NCBI RefSeq assembly: GCF_900156175.1 | Contig: NZ_FTMV01000022.1 | Location: 21,675 to 85,674, forward strand | Length of the DNA stretch: 64,000 bases | Origin: Janthinobacterium sp. TND4EL3 | Lineage (GTDB): Bacteria; Pseudomonadota; Gammaproteobacteria; Burkholderiales; Burkholderiaceae_D | Direction of reading: 5' to 3' | Shown here: one piece after another, positions 8,042 through 16,445 of the stretch | Layout of the letters: every line of letters starts with the position of its first letter | Position numbering within the stretch: position 1 is the stretch's first letter | Made by a program: the position numbers and the translations under genes | Notes under the pieces: model-generated | Seen by the model: only the letters and a program-made list of their open reading frames with translations | Databases searched by the model: none | What the model was told of the DNA's origin: nothing

Positions 8042-8917
8042 ATGAAACGACTGCCCGCCCTGCTGCTACTGCTTTGCCTGTCCCTGCCCGCTGCAGCCCA
8101 AAAACAAGCCGCCTGCCCGTATGCCGCCTGGAAAAGCGGCTTCAAGGGCGATGCGCGGGCGCAAGCGACTTGCTTGCTGCGTCCCGTCAAGCTGTACGCG
8201 CGCCTGGGCGACAGCGCGCCGCTGCCTCGCTTTCTCGACAGCCGCGTCGGACGGCGCACGGGCATCGCCCCGGCCCGGCTGCGTGGCTGGCTGGCCGAAC
8301 AAGGCATCGCGGAAAACGACGTGGGCGGCCCCATCGACGCACCGCTGTCGCGCGCCACGGGCCGGCTGGCCGCGCCCATGGCACGCTATTTCGTCATCCA
8401 CGACACGAGCTACCCGAATTTCTTGCTAGAAACTATTCCCGGCCATATCAACGACGCCAGCTGGGATTTCAATGATTTCAGCCTGCGCAATCCCGCGCTC
8501 GGTGGCGGGCCGAAAGGCCATGTCTATGTGAACCGCCTCGGCGATTCGCTGGCCGTGCGCGACTTCGGCACGGCCGGCTATGCGAGCAAGCTGGAAAAGG
8601 ACAAGCCATCGCTGACGGGCCTGTTCCTGCACGTGGAACTGGTGCAGCCGCGCCATTCCGTGCCCGGCGGCGGCAAGGGCAACGACGGCCTGGCGCCCGA
8701 TCCCGGCTTTACGCCCGCGCAATACGACCGGCTGGCCTTGCTGTACCTGGCCGCCAGCGTGCGCAAGGGCACGTGGATGATTCCCGCCTTCCACGCCGTG
8801 CTCGATACGGGCTACGCGAACGGTCATGACGATCCGCAGAATTTCTCGTTGGCCGACTGGTCGCAGGCGCTGGACCGCCTGCATGCGGCCGTGCGCCAGG
8901 CCGATACTGGACAATAA
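8042..8917 (+). CDS. Secreted N-acetylmuramoyl-L-alanine amidase-like protein
   Basis: A 291-residue protein starting at MKRLPALLLLLCLSLPAAAQ, a clear signal peptide; an upstream ATG at 8009 would put residues before it. The body resembles the amidase_2/peptidoglycan-recognition fold: YFVIHDTSYPNF offers a first metal-ligand His, LFLHVELVQPRHS a second candidate, and PAQYDRLALLYLAASVRKGTWMIPAFHAVLD...HDDPQNF is like the C-terminal helix and last ligand of that family. It would act on peptidoglycan in the periplasm. The assignment rests on these motifs only and is moderately secure. Confidence 0.6.
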   Translation: MKRLPALLLLLCLSLPAAAQKQAACPYAAWKSGFKGDARAQATCLLRPVKLYARLGDSAPLPRFLDSRVGRRTGIAPARLRGWLAEQGIAENDVGGPIDAPLSRATGRLAAPMARYFVIHDTSYPNFLLETIPGHINDASWDFNDFSLRNPALGGGPKGHVYVNRLGDSLAVRDFGTAGYASKLEKDKPSLTGLFLHVELVQPRHSVPGGGKGNDGLAPDPGFTPAQYDRLALLYLAASVRKGTWMIPAFHAVLDTGYANGHDDPQNFSLADWSQALDRLHAAVRQADTGQ

Positions 8918-8985
8918 AGCGTTTCCCCGACGGCTGATTAGGCGCATACTATTGCAAGCATAGTCACTGCGGTCAGGGAGGCCAG

Positions 8986-10143
8986 GTGAACATCAGCACG
9001 GATCAGCACGCGGGTCGCCAGGCCGGCGCGCACCAGCCATTGCAGCGCGCGCAGCGCATCTTCGCCATGCGCGACGCCGTCCTCAGCGCCTGGGAGCAGC
9101 GCGTGCGCACCAGCGTGCGCGGCGCCGACCAGTTGCTCACGCCCATACTCATCAATACCTTGCCGGCCTTTTTCGACAATCTGGCCGAGGCCCTTACCCC
9201 GGGCCACCCGCGCGAGAATGCCACCAGCAACAGCAACGTGCCCGCCGTACATGGCAATGAACGCGCGCGCATGACCAATTACGGGCCGGAACAGGTCATC
9301 CAGGAATACCAGATCTTCCGCGACTGCTTTGCCGAAGTCGCGCATGAGTCCGGCATCACCCTGCGCAGCAAGGACTGGCAAGTGATCAACGAATCGATCG
9401 ACTCGGGCATCCGCGAATCGATACGCGAATTTACCAGCATGCACGAAAGCTTCCGGCGCCGCATGGCGGCCGGCCTGTCGCACGATATGCGCAATCCCCT
9501 GGCCGTCATCAGCACCAGCGCCCAGCTGCTGCTCAGGCCGGCGGACCCGGAACGGGTGGTATTGCTGGCGCGCAAGATTGCCGAGCACAGCAAGCGGCTC
9601 GACAGCATGATCGAGGAATTGCTCGATGGCCTCAGCTATCATCAGGGGCAGCAGTTGCCGCTGGTGCTGAGCCAGTTCGACGTACTGCCGCTGGTGCACG
9701 CCGTGGCCAGCCAGGTCAACCTGCAGCGGCCCGACAAATGCCAGGTCAGCGGGCAATCCGTCGTCGGCTGGTGGTGCGAGAATTCGCTGCGCCGCGCGCT
9801 GGAAAACCTGCTCGGCAATGCCATCAAGTACGGCGACGACGCGCCCATCAGCGTGCACGTGGAAGCGGTGCACGAACGCCTGATCCTCACCGTCCACAAT
9901 AGCGGACGACCCATCGCGCCGGAACAGGCGGAACGCATCTTCGACTACCTGCGCCGCGAGAACAACTGCCCCGCGCCAGGCTGGGGCATCGGCCTGCCCT
10001 TCGTGCAGAGCGTGGCCGAAAGCCATGGCGGCAGCATCGCCGTCGACAGCGCGGCCGAAACGGGCACCAGCTTCATCTTCGACGTGCCCGTCGATTGCCG
10101 TCCCTTCGTCCCGCCCGCTGGCGTCCCCAACAGTGACAGCTAG
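8986..10143 (+). CDS. Soluble sensor histidine kinase with RsbRD-type N-terminal domain
   Basis: An orphan cytosolic histidine kinase of 385 residues. It starts with GTG four bases after a strong AGGGAGG ribosome site (8975-8981). Residues about 25-150 form a helical domain like RsbRD_N/RsbT co-antagonist sensors, with no membrane helix. The H-box is GLSHDMRNPLAVIST (His166), followed by an N-box (RRALENLLGNAIKYG) and G-boxes (GWGIGLPFVQSVAESHGG). No response regulator is adjacent. It sits directly upstream of the Anbu operon, separated by a predicted sigma-54 promoter, so a functional link is possible but unproven. Confidence 0.88.
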   Translation: MNISTDQHAGRQAGAHQPLQRAQRIFAMRDAVLSAWEQRVRTSVRGADQLLTPILINTLPAFFDNLAEALTPGHPRENATSNSNVPAVHGNERARMTNYGPEQVIQEYQIFRDCFAEVAHESGITLRSKDWQVINESIDSGIRESIREFTSMHESFRRRMAAGLSHDMRNPLAVISTSAQLLLRPADPERVVLLARKIAEHSKRLDSMIEELLDGLSYHQGQQLPLVLSQFDVLPLVHAVASQVNLQRPDKCQVSGQSVVGWWCENSLRRALENLLGNAIKYGDDAPISVHVEAVHERLILTVHNSGRPIAPEQAERIFDYLRRENNCPAPGWGIGLPFVQSVAESHGGSIAVDSAAETGTSFIFDVPVDCRPFVPPAGVPNSDS

Positions 10144-10144
10144 C

Positions 10145-10159
10145 GCACCAAATCGGTGC
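10145..10159. promoter_or_regulatory. NtrC-type palindrome (GCAC-N7-GTGC)
   Basis: GCACCAAATCGGTGC is a perfect palindrome of the GCAC-N7-GTGC form used by NtrC enhancer sites; one more C/G pair extends it on each side. It is about 75 bp upstream of the sigma-54-type element and just after the kinase stop codon. A weaker palindrome, CCACAAAAGTGG, lies nearby around 10176-10187. The first could alternatively be a small terminator hairpin of the kinase gene, but no T run follows. Confidence 0.5.
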
Positions 10160-10218
10160 GACGGATGGCGCAACGCCACAAAAGTGGTCATATTTGCACC
10201 GGTTCGCACCTGCCCTGT

Positions 10219-10234
10219 TGGCACGCTTCCTGCT
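10219..10234 (+). promoter_or_regulatory. Sigma-54 (-24/-12) promoter of the Anbu operon
   Basis: TGGCACG-CTTC-CTGCT matches the RpoN consensus TGGCACG-N4-TTGCW except for one base in the -12 block. The GG (10220-10221) and GC (10232-10233) are exactly ten bases apart. Transcription would start near 10245, leaving a leader of about 27 bases with AAGGG before the ATG at 10272. Confidence 0.65.
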
Positions 10235-10271
10235 GAGCTATACCCAGACACGGCTCAAGGGACATCACAAC

Positions 10272-11726
10272 ATGGCAAATTTTTTCAATGAAATGACTGC
10301 GGATGACGTGGGGACGGACGGCAAGGTACGCGAACACTATCGTGAATTCGACAACTGGCTGGCGCAGCAATCGCCGGAAACCATCGCCCGCAAGCGGGCC
10401 GAAGCCGACCTGACGTTCCGCCGCGTCGGCATCACCTTCGCCGTCTACGGCGACGATGCCGGCACGGAACGCCTGATTCCGTTCGATACCATCCCCCGCA
10501 TCATCCCCGCCGCCGAATGGGCGCAGATGCAGACGGGCCTGGTGCAGCGCGTGCAAGCCTTGAACATGTTCATCCATGATATTTATCATGAGCAAAACAT
10601 CATCAAGGCGGGCATCATTCCCGCCGAACAGATCTACAAGAATGCCCAGTACCGCCCGGAAATGCAGGGCATCGCCGTCGCTTCCGACATCTACGCCCAC
10701 ATCGCGGGCGTCGACATCGTGCGTGCGGGCCAGGGCGAATTCTATGTACTGGAAGACAACCTGCGCGTGCCGTCCGGCGTGTCCTACATGCTGGAAGACC
10801 GCAAGATGATGATGCGGCTGTTCCCGGAACTGTTCGCCCGTAACCGCATCGCCCCCGTCGACCATTACCCGGACATGCTGCTCGACAACCTGCGTTCCGT
10901 CGCGCCCATGGGCATCGATGACCCCACGGTCGTCGTCATGACGCCCGGCATGTACAACTCCGCCTACTTCGAACACGCCTTTTTGGCTCAGCAGATGGGC
11001 GTGGAACTGGTGGAAGGCAAGGATCTGTTTGTCAACGACAACTCCGTCTACATGCGCACCACGCGGGGGCCCAAGCGCGTCGACGTGATCTACCGCCGCG
11101 TCGACGACGATTTCCTCGACCCGCTGGCCTTCCGCTCGGACTCGTCCCTGGGCGTGCCGGGCCTGCTGTCCGTCTACCGCGCCGGACGGGTCACCCTGGC
11201 CAACGCCATCGGCACGGGCGTGGCCGACGACAAGTCGATCTACCCTTTCGTGCCCGACATGATCAAATTCTACCTGTCGCAGGAACCGATCCTCAACAAT
11301 GTGCCGACGTATCAATGCCGCAAGGCGGCCGACCTGTCCTACGTGCTGGCGAACCTGGCGAAACTGGTGGTCAAGGAAGTGCACGGCGCGGGCGGCTACG
11401 GCATGCTGGTGGGGCCGGCGTCCAGCCTGGCGCAGATCGAGGATTTCCGCCAGCGCCTGCTGGCCAATCCGGGCGGCTACATCGCCCAGCCGACCCTGGC
11501 CCTGTCCGCCTGCCCCACGTATGTCGAGGCCGGCATCGCGCCCCGTCACATCGACCTGCGTCCTTTCGTGCTGTCCGGCAAGACAATTTCCATGGTACCG
11601 GGCGGCCTGACCCGCGTCGCGCTGGGCGAAGGTTCGCTGGTGGTCAATTCATCGCAAGGGGGCGGCACCAAGGATACCTGGGTACTGGAAGCCACATCCG
11701 CCTTTGCAGGAGAGAAAACATGCTGA
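10272..11726 (+). CDS. Circularly permuted type 2 ATP-grasp protein (Anbu operon)
   Basis: A 484-residue protein of the circularly permuted ATP-grasp family (DUF404/407 type). Family phrases include ITFAVYGDDAGTERLIPFDTIPRIIP, GVDIVRAGQGEFYVLEDNLRVPSGVSYMLEDRKMM and KEVHGAGGYGMLVGPASS. Such enzymes are expected to make peptide-type bonds using ATP; the substrate of this one is unknown. The start is MANFFNEMT, behind AAGGG; the frame extends upstream without a better start. It is the first gene of a four-gene operon and overlaps the next by seven bases. Confidence 0.9.
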   Translation: MANFFNEMTADDVGTDGKVREHYREFDNWLAQQSPETIARKRAEADLTFRRVGITFAVYGDDAGTERLIPFDTIPRIIPAAEWAQMQTGLVQRVQALNMFIHDIYHEQNIIKAGIIPAEQIYKNAQYRPEMQGIAVASDIYAHIAGVDIVRAGQGEFYVLEDNLRVPSGVSYMLEDRKMMMRLFPELFARNRIAPVDHYPDMLLDNLRSVAPMGIDDPTVVVMTPGMYNSAYFEHAFLAQQMGVELVEGKDLFVNDNSVYMRTTRGPKRVDVIYRRVDDDFLDPLAFRSDSSLGVPGLLSVYRAGRVTLANAIGTGVADDKSIYPFVPDMIKFYLSQEPILNNVPTYQCRKAADLSYVLANLAKLVVKEVHGAGGYGMLVGPASSLAQIEDFRQRLLANPGGYIAQPTLALSACPTYVEAGIAPRHIDLRPFVLSGKTISMVPGGLTRVALGEGSLVVNSSQGGGTKDTWVLEATSAFAGEKTC

Positions 11727-12664
11727 GCCGCACTGCCGATCATTTGTTCTGGATGGCCCGCTACACGGAGCGGGCGGAAAACACGGCGCGCATGCTCGAC
11801 GTCAACATGCAAACCTCGATGCTGCCCCAGTCCGAGCAGGATGCGGAGCAAGGCTGGCGCGCCACTCTGGGCATTTCCGAGCTGCAAAGCGCGTACGACC
11901 ACAAATATGGCCGCTTCCACACGCGCGACGTGCTCGATTTCATGGTGCGCGACCCGAACAACCCGTCGTCCATCCTCGCCTGCCTGACGGGGGCGCGCGA
12001 AAACGCCCGCGCCGTGCGGGGCACCCTGACGACGGAAGTGTGGGAAATCCAGAACGCCACCTGGCTCGACATGCAGAAGCGCTTGAAAAGCAATCTGCTG
12101 GAAACGGACCCCAGCGCCTTCTTCGAATGGGTCAAATACCGCTCGCACCTGTCGCGCGGCGTGACCCTGGGCACCATGCTCAAGGATGAGGCCATCCATT
12201 TCATCCGCCTGGGCACCTTCCTGGAGCGGGCCGACAACACGGCGCGCATCCTCGACGTGAAGTTCCACGGCGCGCGCGACACGTCGAAGGACGTGGCCCA
12301 GCGCGACTTCTACTACTGGGCGGCCCTGCTGCGCTCCGTGTCCGGCTTCGAAATCTACCGCAAGGTCTACCGCGACGTCATCACGCCGGCGCGCGTGGCG
12401 GAACTGCTGATGCTGCGCGGCGACATGCCGCGTTCCCTGCTCGCCTGCATGGATGACGTGGTGGAAAATCTGAAGCATATCCGCAACGACGTGTCGGCCG
12501 ATACGGAGCGCTTCGCGGGCAAGCTGCATGCGGAGCTGAAATTCGGCCATATCGACGACATCATGAAGGCGGGCTTGCACCATACCCTGACGGAATTTCT
12601 GGAAAACATCTATGACCTGGGCAACCGGGTCAGCCGCGACTTCCTCGTTCCACTGGCGGCCTGA
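11720..12664 (+). CDS. Alpha-E domain protein (DUF403, Anbu operon)
   Basis: A 314-residue all-helical protein that begins MLSRTADHLFWMARYTERAENTARMLDVNM, the family signature, with a second internal repeat of it (FIRLGTFLERADNTARILDVKF). The ribosome site is AGGAGAG. The family always travels with the ATP-grasp partner and probably works with it; no catalytic function is established. It overlaps the genes on both sides (seven bases and TGATG), so translation is probably coupled. Confidence 0.9.
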   Translation: MLSRTADHLFWMARYTERAENTARMLDVNMQTSMLPQSEQDAEQGWRATLGISELQSAYDHKYGRFHTRDVLDFMVRDPNNPSSILACLTGARENARAVRGTLTTEVWEIQNATWLDMQKRLKSNLLETDPSAFFEWVKYRSHLSRGVTLGTMLKDEAIHFIRLGTFLERADNTARILDVKFHGARDTSKDVAQRDFYYWAALLRSVSGFEIYRKVYRDVITPARVAELLMLRGDMPRSLLACMDDVVENLKHIRNDVSADTERFAGKLHAELKFGHIDDIMKAGLHHTLTEFLENIYDLGNRVSRDFLVPLAA

Positions 12665-13473
12665 TGCAGCTCACCATCCGCCATGAAACCCGCTACGCCT
12701 ACAGTGCGCCGCTGGCCTACACAATACAGCAGCTGCACCTGACGCCGCGCATCGAGCCGCAGCAGCGGGCACTCTCCTGGCAGATTTCCACGCCGGGCCA
12801 GTGCCACGCCTACACGGATGCCTACGGCAATCTGTCGCACATGCTGACCATCAATGGCAGCCATCAGTCGCTGAGCCTGGTGGCGCACGGCGTGGTGGAA
12901 ACCATCTATCCGCACAAGGGACGGCTGAACCTGGTCGATACCCTGTCCCCGCTGTTGTTTACCATGCCGACGCCGCTGACGCAGGCCAACCCTGCCATCG
13001 TGGCGCTGGCGGCCGCCAGCCTGCCGGACCGCAGCGTGACGGCGGGCACCGGGCACTTGCTGCGCCTGGCCGAACACATCGTCGGCAAGGTGGCCTATGA
13101 GAGCGGCGCCACCATGGTCACCACCACGGCCGGCGACGCCCTGGCGCTGGGGCGCGGCGTGTGCCAGGACCACGCCCATCTGTTCCTCGCCTGCTGCCAC
13201 GCCTGGGGCATCCCGGCCCGCTATGTGTCCGGCTACATCGATCCGGGCACGACGGGCCACGCGGCCAGCCACGCCTGGGTCGACGCCTGGACGGAAGACG
13301 CGGATTTTGCGGGCTGGGTCAGCATCGACGTCACGCATGCGCGGCTGATGACGGACGCGTATTGCCGCCTGGCCATCGGACGCGACTACGATTCGGCCGC
13401 GCCCGTGCGCGGCGTGCGCCAGGGCGGCGGCACGGAAACCCTGCACGTGGACGTGCAGATCGTGCCCGTGTAG
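12664..13473 (+). CDS. Transglutaminase-like cysteine protease family protein (Anbu operon)
   Basis: A 269-residue protein. The N-terminal beta domain (MQLTIRHETRYAYSAPLAYTIQQLHLTPR) is followed by a transglutaminase core with the catalytic Cys (GVCQDHAHLFLACCHAWGIPARYVSGY, Cys167), His (SHAWVDAW) and Asp (VSIDVTHARL). These proteins are thought to be peptidases or amide-bond-modifying enzymes. Its start overlaps the preceding stop as TGATG. A strong hairpin follows before the Anbu gene. Confidence 0.9.
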   Translation: MQLTIRHETRYAYSAPLAYTIQQLHLTPRIEPQQRALSWQISTPGQCHAYTDAYGNLSHMLTINGSHQSLSLVAHGVVETIYPHKGRLNLVDTLSPLLFTMPTPLTQANPAIVALAAASLPDRSVTAGTGHLLRLAEHIVGKVAYESGATMVTTTAGDALALGRGVCQDHAHLFLACCHAWGIPARYVSGYIDPGTTGHAASHAWVDAWTEDADFAGWVSIDVTHARLMTDAYCRLAIGRDYDSAAPVRGVRQGGGTETLHVDVQIVPV

Positions 13474-13491
13474 ATGGGCAAGAATGAGGCT

Positions 13492-13521
13492 GGCCGGGCC
13501 TTGCAGGCGGAAGGCCCGGCC
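13492..13521 (+). terminator. Strong hairpin between the transglutaminase and Anbu genes
   Basis: GGCCGGGCCTT (13492-13502) and AAGGCCCGGCC (13511-13521) form an 11-bp perfect stem with an 8-base loop. There is no T run directly after it (CCCCTTTT begins about 18 bases later). It may be a partial terminator, a processing site or an mRNA stabiliser that sets the level of Anbu relative to the upstream genes. Confidence 0.45.
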
Positions 13522-13563
13522 CGGCTGGTGTAGAATGCTCCCCTTTTGATTTGATTTACGACA

Positions 13564-14442
13564 ATGACTTATTGCATAGGCATGCGCCTGAACGAAGGCC
13601 TGGTCTTCCTGTCCGATTCCCGCACCAACGCCGGCGTGGACCAGGTGGGCACCTTCCGCAAAATGAGCGTCTTTGAAAATCCGGGCGACCGCATGCTGGT
13701 GCTGATGACGGCCGGAAACTTGTCGATCTCGCAAGCGATCCGCCAGCTCGTCTCCGACCACGTGGATGCGGACGGACGCAGCATCTGGAACGTGGCCAGC
13801 ATGTACGACGCGGCGCGCATCGTGGGCGACGCCGTGCGCGCCGTGCACCAGCGCGAAGCGAAGGCCCTGGCCGACTGCGGCATCGATTTTAACGTCAGCA
13901 TCATTTTGGGCGGCCAGATCGGCGCAGAGCGCTGCCGGCTGTTCCAGGTGTATTCGGCCGGCAACTTCATCGAATCGCACGATGAAAACACGTATTTCCA
14001 GATCGGCGAAGCGAAATACGGCAAGCCCATCATCGACCGCGTGATCAATCCGGCAACCCGCCTCGACGAAGCGGCCAAGTGCGCACTCATTTCCATGGAT
14101 TCCACCCTGCGCTCGAACATTTCCGTCGGCTTGCCGCTGGACTTGCTCGTCTACACGGCCGGCAGCCTGGCCGTCACGCGCTTCGTCGCCATCGATGAAA
14201 AGAACCAGTATTTCCGCATGATCCGCGACACCTGGGGCGAGCAGCTGAAACAGGTGTTCGAAGGCATCGCCGATCCCGTGTGGAACGCGGCGCCGGAAAC
14301 CACGGCGAACGTGCTGTCGTCAAGCAATATGCAGGGCAAGCCCGTGCGCGTGGCCATTCCTGCGCACGTGAGCCGCGGCGGCGCCACGGTGGCGCCCCTG
14401 CAATCGCTGGCGCAGCAGTTCAGCGACGACAAGCAACATTGA
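13564..14442 (+). CDS. Anbu: proteasome beta-subunit-like peptidase
   Basis: A 292-residue Ntn-hydrolase of the Anbu family, an ancestral relative of the 20S proteasome beta subunit and HslV. The sequence starts MTYCIGMRLNEGLVFLSDSRTNAGVDQ, so Thr2 would be the N-terminal nucleophile after Met removal. RLFQVYSAGNFI and SVGLPLDLLVYTAGSL are typical. No Shine-Dalgarno motif is seen (TTTACGACA before the ATG). It lies last in the conserved set ATP-grasp, alpha-E, transglutaminase, Anbu, which suggests the assembly degrades or processes a product made by the other three. Confidence 0.93.
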   Translation: MTYCIGMRLNEGLVFLSDSRTNAGVDQVGTFRKMSVFENPGDRMLVLMTAGNLSISQAIRQLVSDHVDADGRSIWNVASMYDAARIVGDAVRAVHQREAKALADCGIDFNVSIILGGQIGAERCRLFQVYSAGNFIESHDENTYFQIGEAKYGKPIIDRVINPATRLDEAAKCALISMDSTLRSNISVGLPLDLLVYTAGSLAVTRFVAIDEKNQYFRMIRDTWGEQLKQVFEGIADPVWNAAPETTANVLSSSNMQGKPVRVAIPAHVSRGGATVAPLQSLAQQFSDDKQH

Positions 14443-14550
14443 TCTGCCGCGCACCGCTTGCGCGCAGTGCTGGACAAGTCGCTATTGGCGTGCTTTTATG
14501 GCAATATGAGTTGACATGCGATTCATATGTATCAGAGAGGCAGGTGGCCC

Positions 14551-15903
14551 ATGGACTTGATTACTTCCGCCGTCGTCGCGGCCATCGAACATGGCGCGCC
14601 CGGCCTCGCGCCGGCAGCCGTCGCCAGCCACTATCAGCGCCTGAAGCAGGCCATCGCCAAGTTCGACAGCGCCGCCGCCATCCTGGCCGCCATCGCCGCG
14701 CTGGAAGCCGAGCCGGGCAATATCCAACTGCAACTGGCGCTGTCGGCCGCGCTGGTCACGGCGAAAGTGCCGGACGACATGGAAACCCTGTTTGCCGCGC
14801 AAGGCGTGCTCGATGCGCTGCAGCGCCCGCCTGCACCGCTGCCGCAGGTGGAAGCGGCGCCCGCCCCGGCCGATAAAAGCACCGTCGTGTCGAACTATGC
14901 CGTGGTGAAGGTGTATTTCGCCACGGACCGCCAGCGCGACGTGGGCAAGCCGCCGGCACAGCGCTTCAGCGGCGAACGCAGCCTCACGGGAGGCAATGGC
15001 GGCAGCGATGGGGCGCTCAGCTATGGCAGCTGCGACATCAGCATCCCGCGCGACCACCGCATGGGCCAGCTGGAATCGCCGTCGCTGTGGCGCCTGGAAT
15101 TCCGCGAAGACCCGGCCAAGCACGTCGTGCTGCTCGACGCCACGGTGCAGGACCATGACAGCTTCTTCGCCGCCCTGAAGACGCAGGTGCGCGCCTCGGC
15201 CGGCAAGAGCGCGTTTATTTTTGTCCACGGCTACAACGTGACGTTCGAGGATGCGGCCAGGCGCACGGGGCAGATGGCCTACGACCTGGGCTTCGATGGC
15301 GCGCCCGTGTTCTACAGCTGGCCGTCGAGGGGCGACATCGCCGCCTACACCATCGATGAAAACAATATCGAATGGAGCACGCCCCACCTCACGGCCTTCC
15401 TGGCTGACTTCCTCGCCAACACGGCAGCGGCGCAGGTCTACCTGATCGGCCACAGCATGGGCAACCGGGGCATGACGCGGGCCGTGGCCGAACTGCTGGC
15501 CACGCAGCCGCTGCTGGCACAACAGATCACGGAAATCATCCTGACGGCGCCCGACATCGACGCGGCCGTCTTCAAGCACGACATCGCGCCGAAACTGGCC
15601 GGCGCGCGCCATCCCGTCACCTTGTATGCCTCGTCGCAAGACCTGGCGCTGGCCGCCTCGAAAGCCGTGCACGGCTACCCGCGCGCGGGCGACAGCGGCG
15701 CCGGCATGCTGATCGTGGCGGGCGTGGAAACCATCGATGCCACGGGCGTCGACACGAGCTTCATGAAGCACGCATACTTCGCGGAAAAGCGCTCGGCCCT
15801 GTCCGACATGTTTTATCTGATACACAACAATGCGCGCGCCGACCAGCGCTTTCTCGAGCCCGTCGACACGGTGGCGGGCCGCTACTGGACGTTCAAACCA
15901 TGA
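14551..15903 (+). CDS. Alpha/beta hydrolase, DUF900 family
   Basis: A 450-residue protein with an Ala-rich helical N-terminal part (about residues 1-110) and a C-terminal DUF900 hydrolase domain. Motifs: VVKVYFATDRQRDV at the domain start, AFIFVHGYNVTFEDAARR, the nucleophile elbow LIGHSMGNRG (Ser302), and candidate acid/base residues in APDIDAAVF and SFMKHAYF. It probably hydrolyses an ester; the substrate is unknown. The start at 14551 follows AGGCAGG; an in-frame ATG at 14527 has no ribosome site. No signal peptide is seen. It lies about 110 bp after Anbu. Confidence 0.82.
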   Translation: MDLITSAVVAAIEHGAPGLAPAAVASHYQRLKQAIAKFDSAAAILAAIAALEAEPGNIQLQLALSAALVTAKVPDDMETLFAAQGVLDALQRPPAPLPQVEAAPAPADKSTVVSNYAVVKVYFATDRQRDVGKPPAQRFSGERSLTGGNGGSDGALSYGSCDISIPRDHRMGQLESPSLWRLEFREDPAKHVVLLDATVQDHDSFFAALKTQVRASAGKSAFIFVHGYNVTFEDAARRTGQMAYDLGFDGAPVFYSWPSRGDIAAYTIDENNIEWSTPHLTAFLADFLANTAAAQVYLIGHSMGNRGMTRAVAELLATQPLLAQQITEIILTAPDIDAAVFKHDIAPKLAGARHPVTLYASSQDLALAASKAVHGYPRAGDSGAGMLIVAGVETIDATGVDTSFMKHAYFAEKRSALSDMFYLIHNNARADQRFLEPVDTVAGRYWTFKP

Positions 15904-16007
15904 CGCGGCTTCATGCGGCGCGGCACGCATGCTAAGATACGGCCCAGAGGGTGCCAGGGGCACGGCGATCACGCCGCCCGCCCGTCCACCCGTAAGCAGG
16001 CCATATT

Positions 16008-16433
16008 ATGTTGACATCTTCTTCTACACCGCAAGCCGAATCGCTGATCCGCAACACCAACGCCCGCGTCACCAAGACGCGCGTGAAGGTACTCGACTTT
16101 CTGATGGCGCAAAGCCGTTCGCTGACCCACCATGAAATCCAGCAGGCGCTGTCGCAGGACAGCGATATCGATTCCGTCACCTTGTACCGCGTGCTGGAAT
16201 GGCTGACGGAAAATGAACTCGTGCACCGCATCGCCGGTGCCGACCAGGTGTGGCGCTTCAGCGCGGGCGCCGGCCACCAGGCGCACGAACACGCGCATTT
16301 CCAGTGCACTAAGTGCGCCAACGTCACCTGCTTCAATGAAGTCAAGCTGCCCACGCCCGTGGCCCTGCCGGAAGGCTTCAGCGGCGACGAGGTCGATTAC
16401 CTGATCAAGGGCCTGTGCCCGCGCTGCAAGTAG
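16008..16433 (+). CDS. zur: Fur-family regulator, probably Zur
   Basis: A 141-residue metal-dependent repressor. The winged helix includes SLTHHEIQQALSQ and DSVTLYRVLEWLTENELV. The metal sites are visible: HEHAHFQCTKC (His93-His97, Cys100, Cys103) and a C-terminal CPRC (Cys137, Cys140), two CxxC pairs forming the structural zinc site. The Zur assignment rather than Fur is inferred from the nearby pair of COG0523 zinc-type GTPases and a palindrome over their promoter. The GNAT gene is convergent with it, only 12 bases away. Confidence 0.8.
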   Translation: MLTSSSTPQAESLIRNTNARVTKTRVKVLDFLMAQSRSLTHHEIQQALSQDSDIDSVTLYRVLEWLTENELVHRIAGADQVWRFSAGAGHQAHEHAHFQCTKCANVTCFNEVKLPTPVALPEGFSGDEVDYLIKGLCPRCK

Positions 16434-16445
16434 CTCCCTTCGGTA

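Noticed and set aside
11546..12583. A 345-codon minus-strand frame opposite the alpha-E gene
   Set aside because: No family resemblance and mirrors the codon pattern of the real gene.
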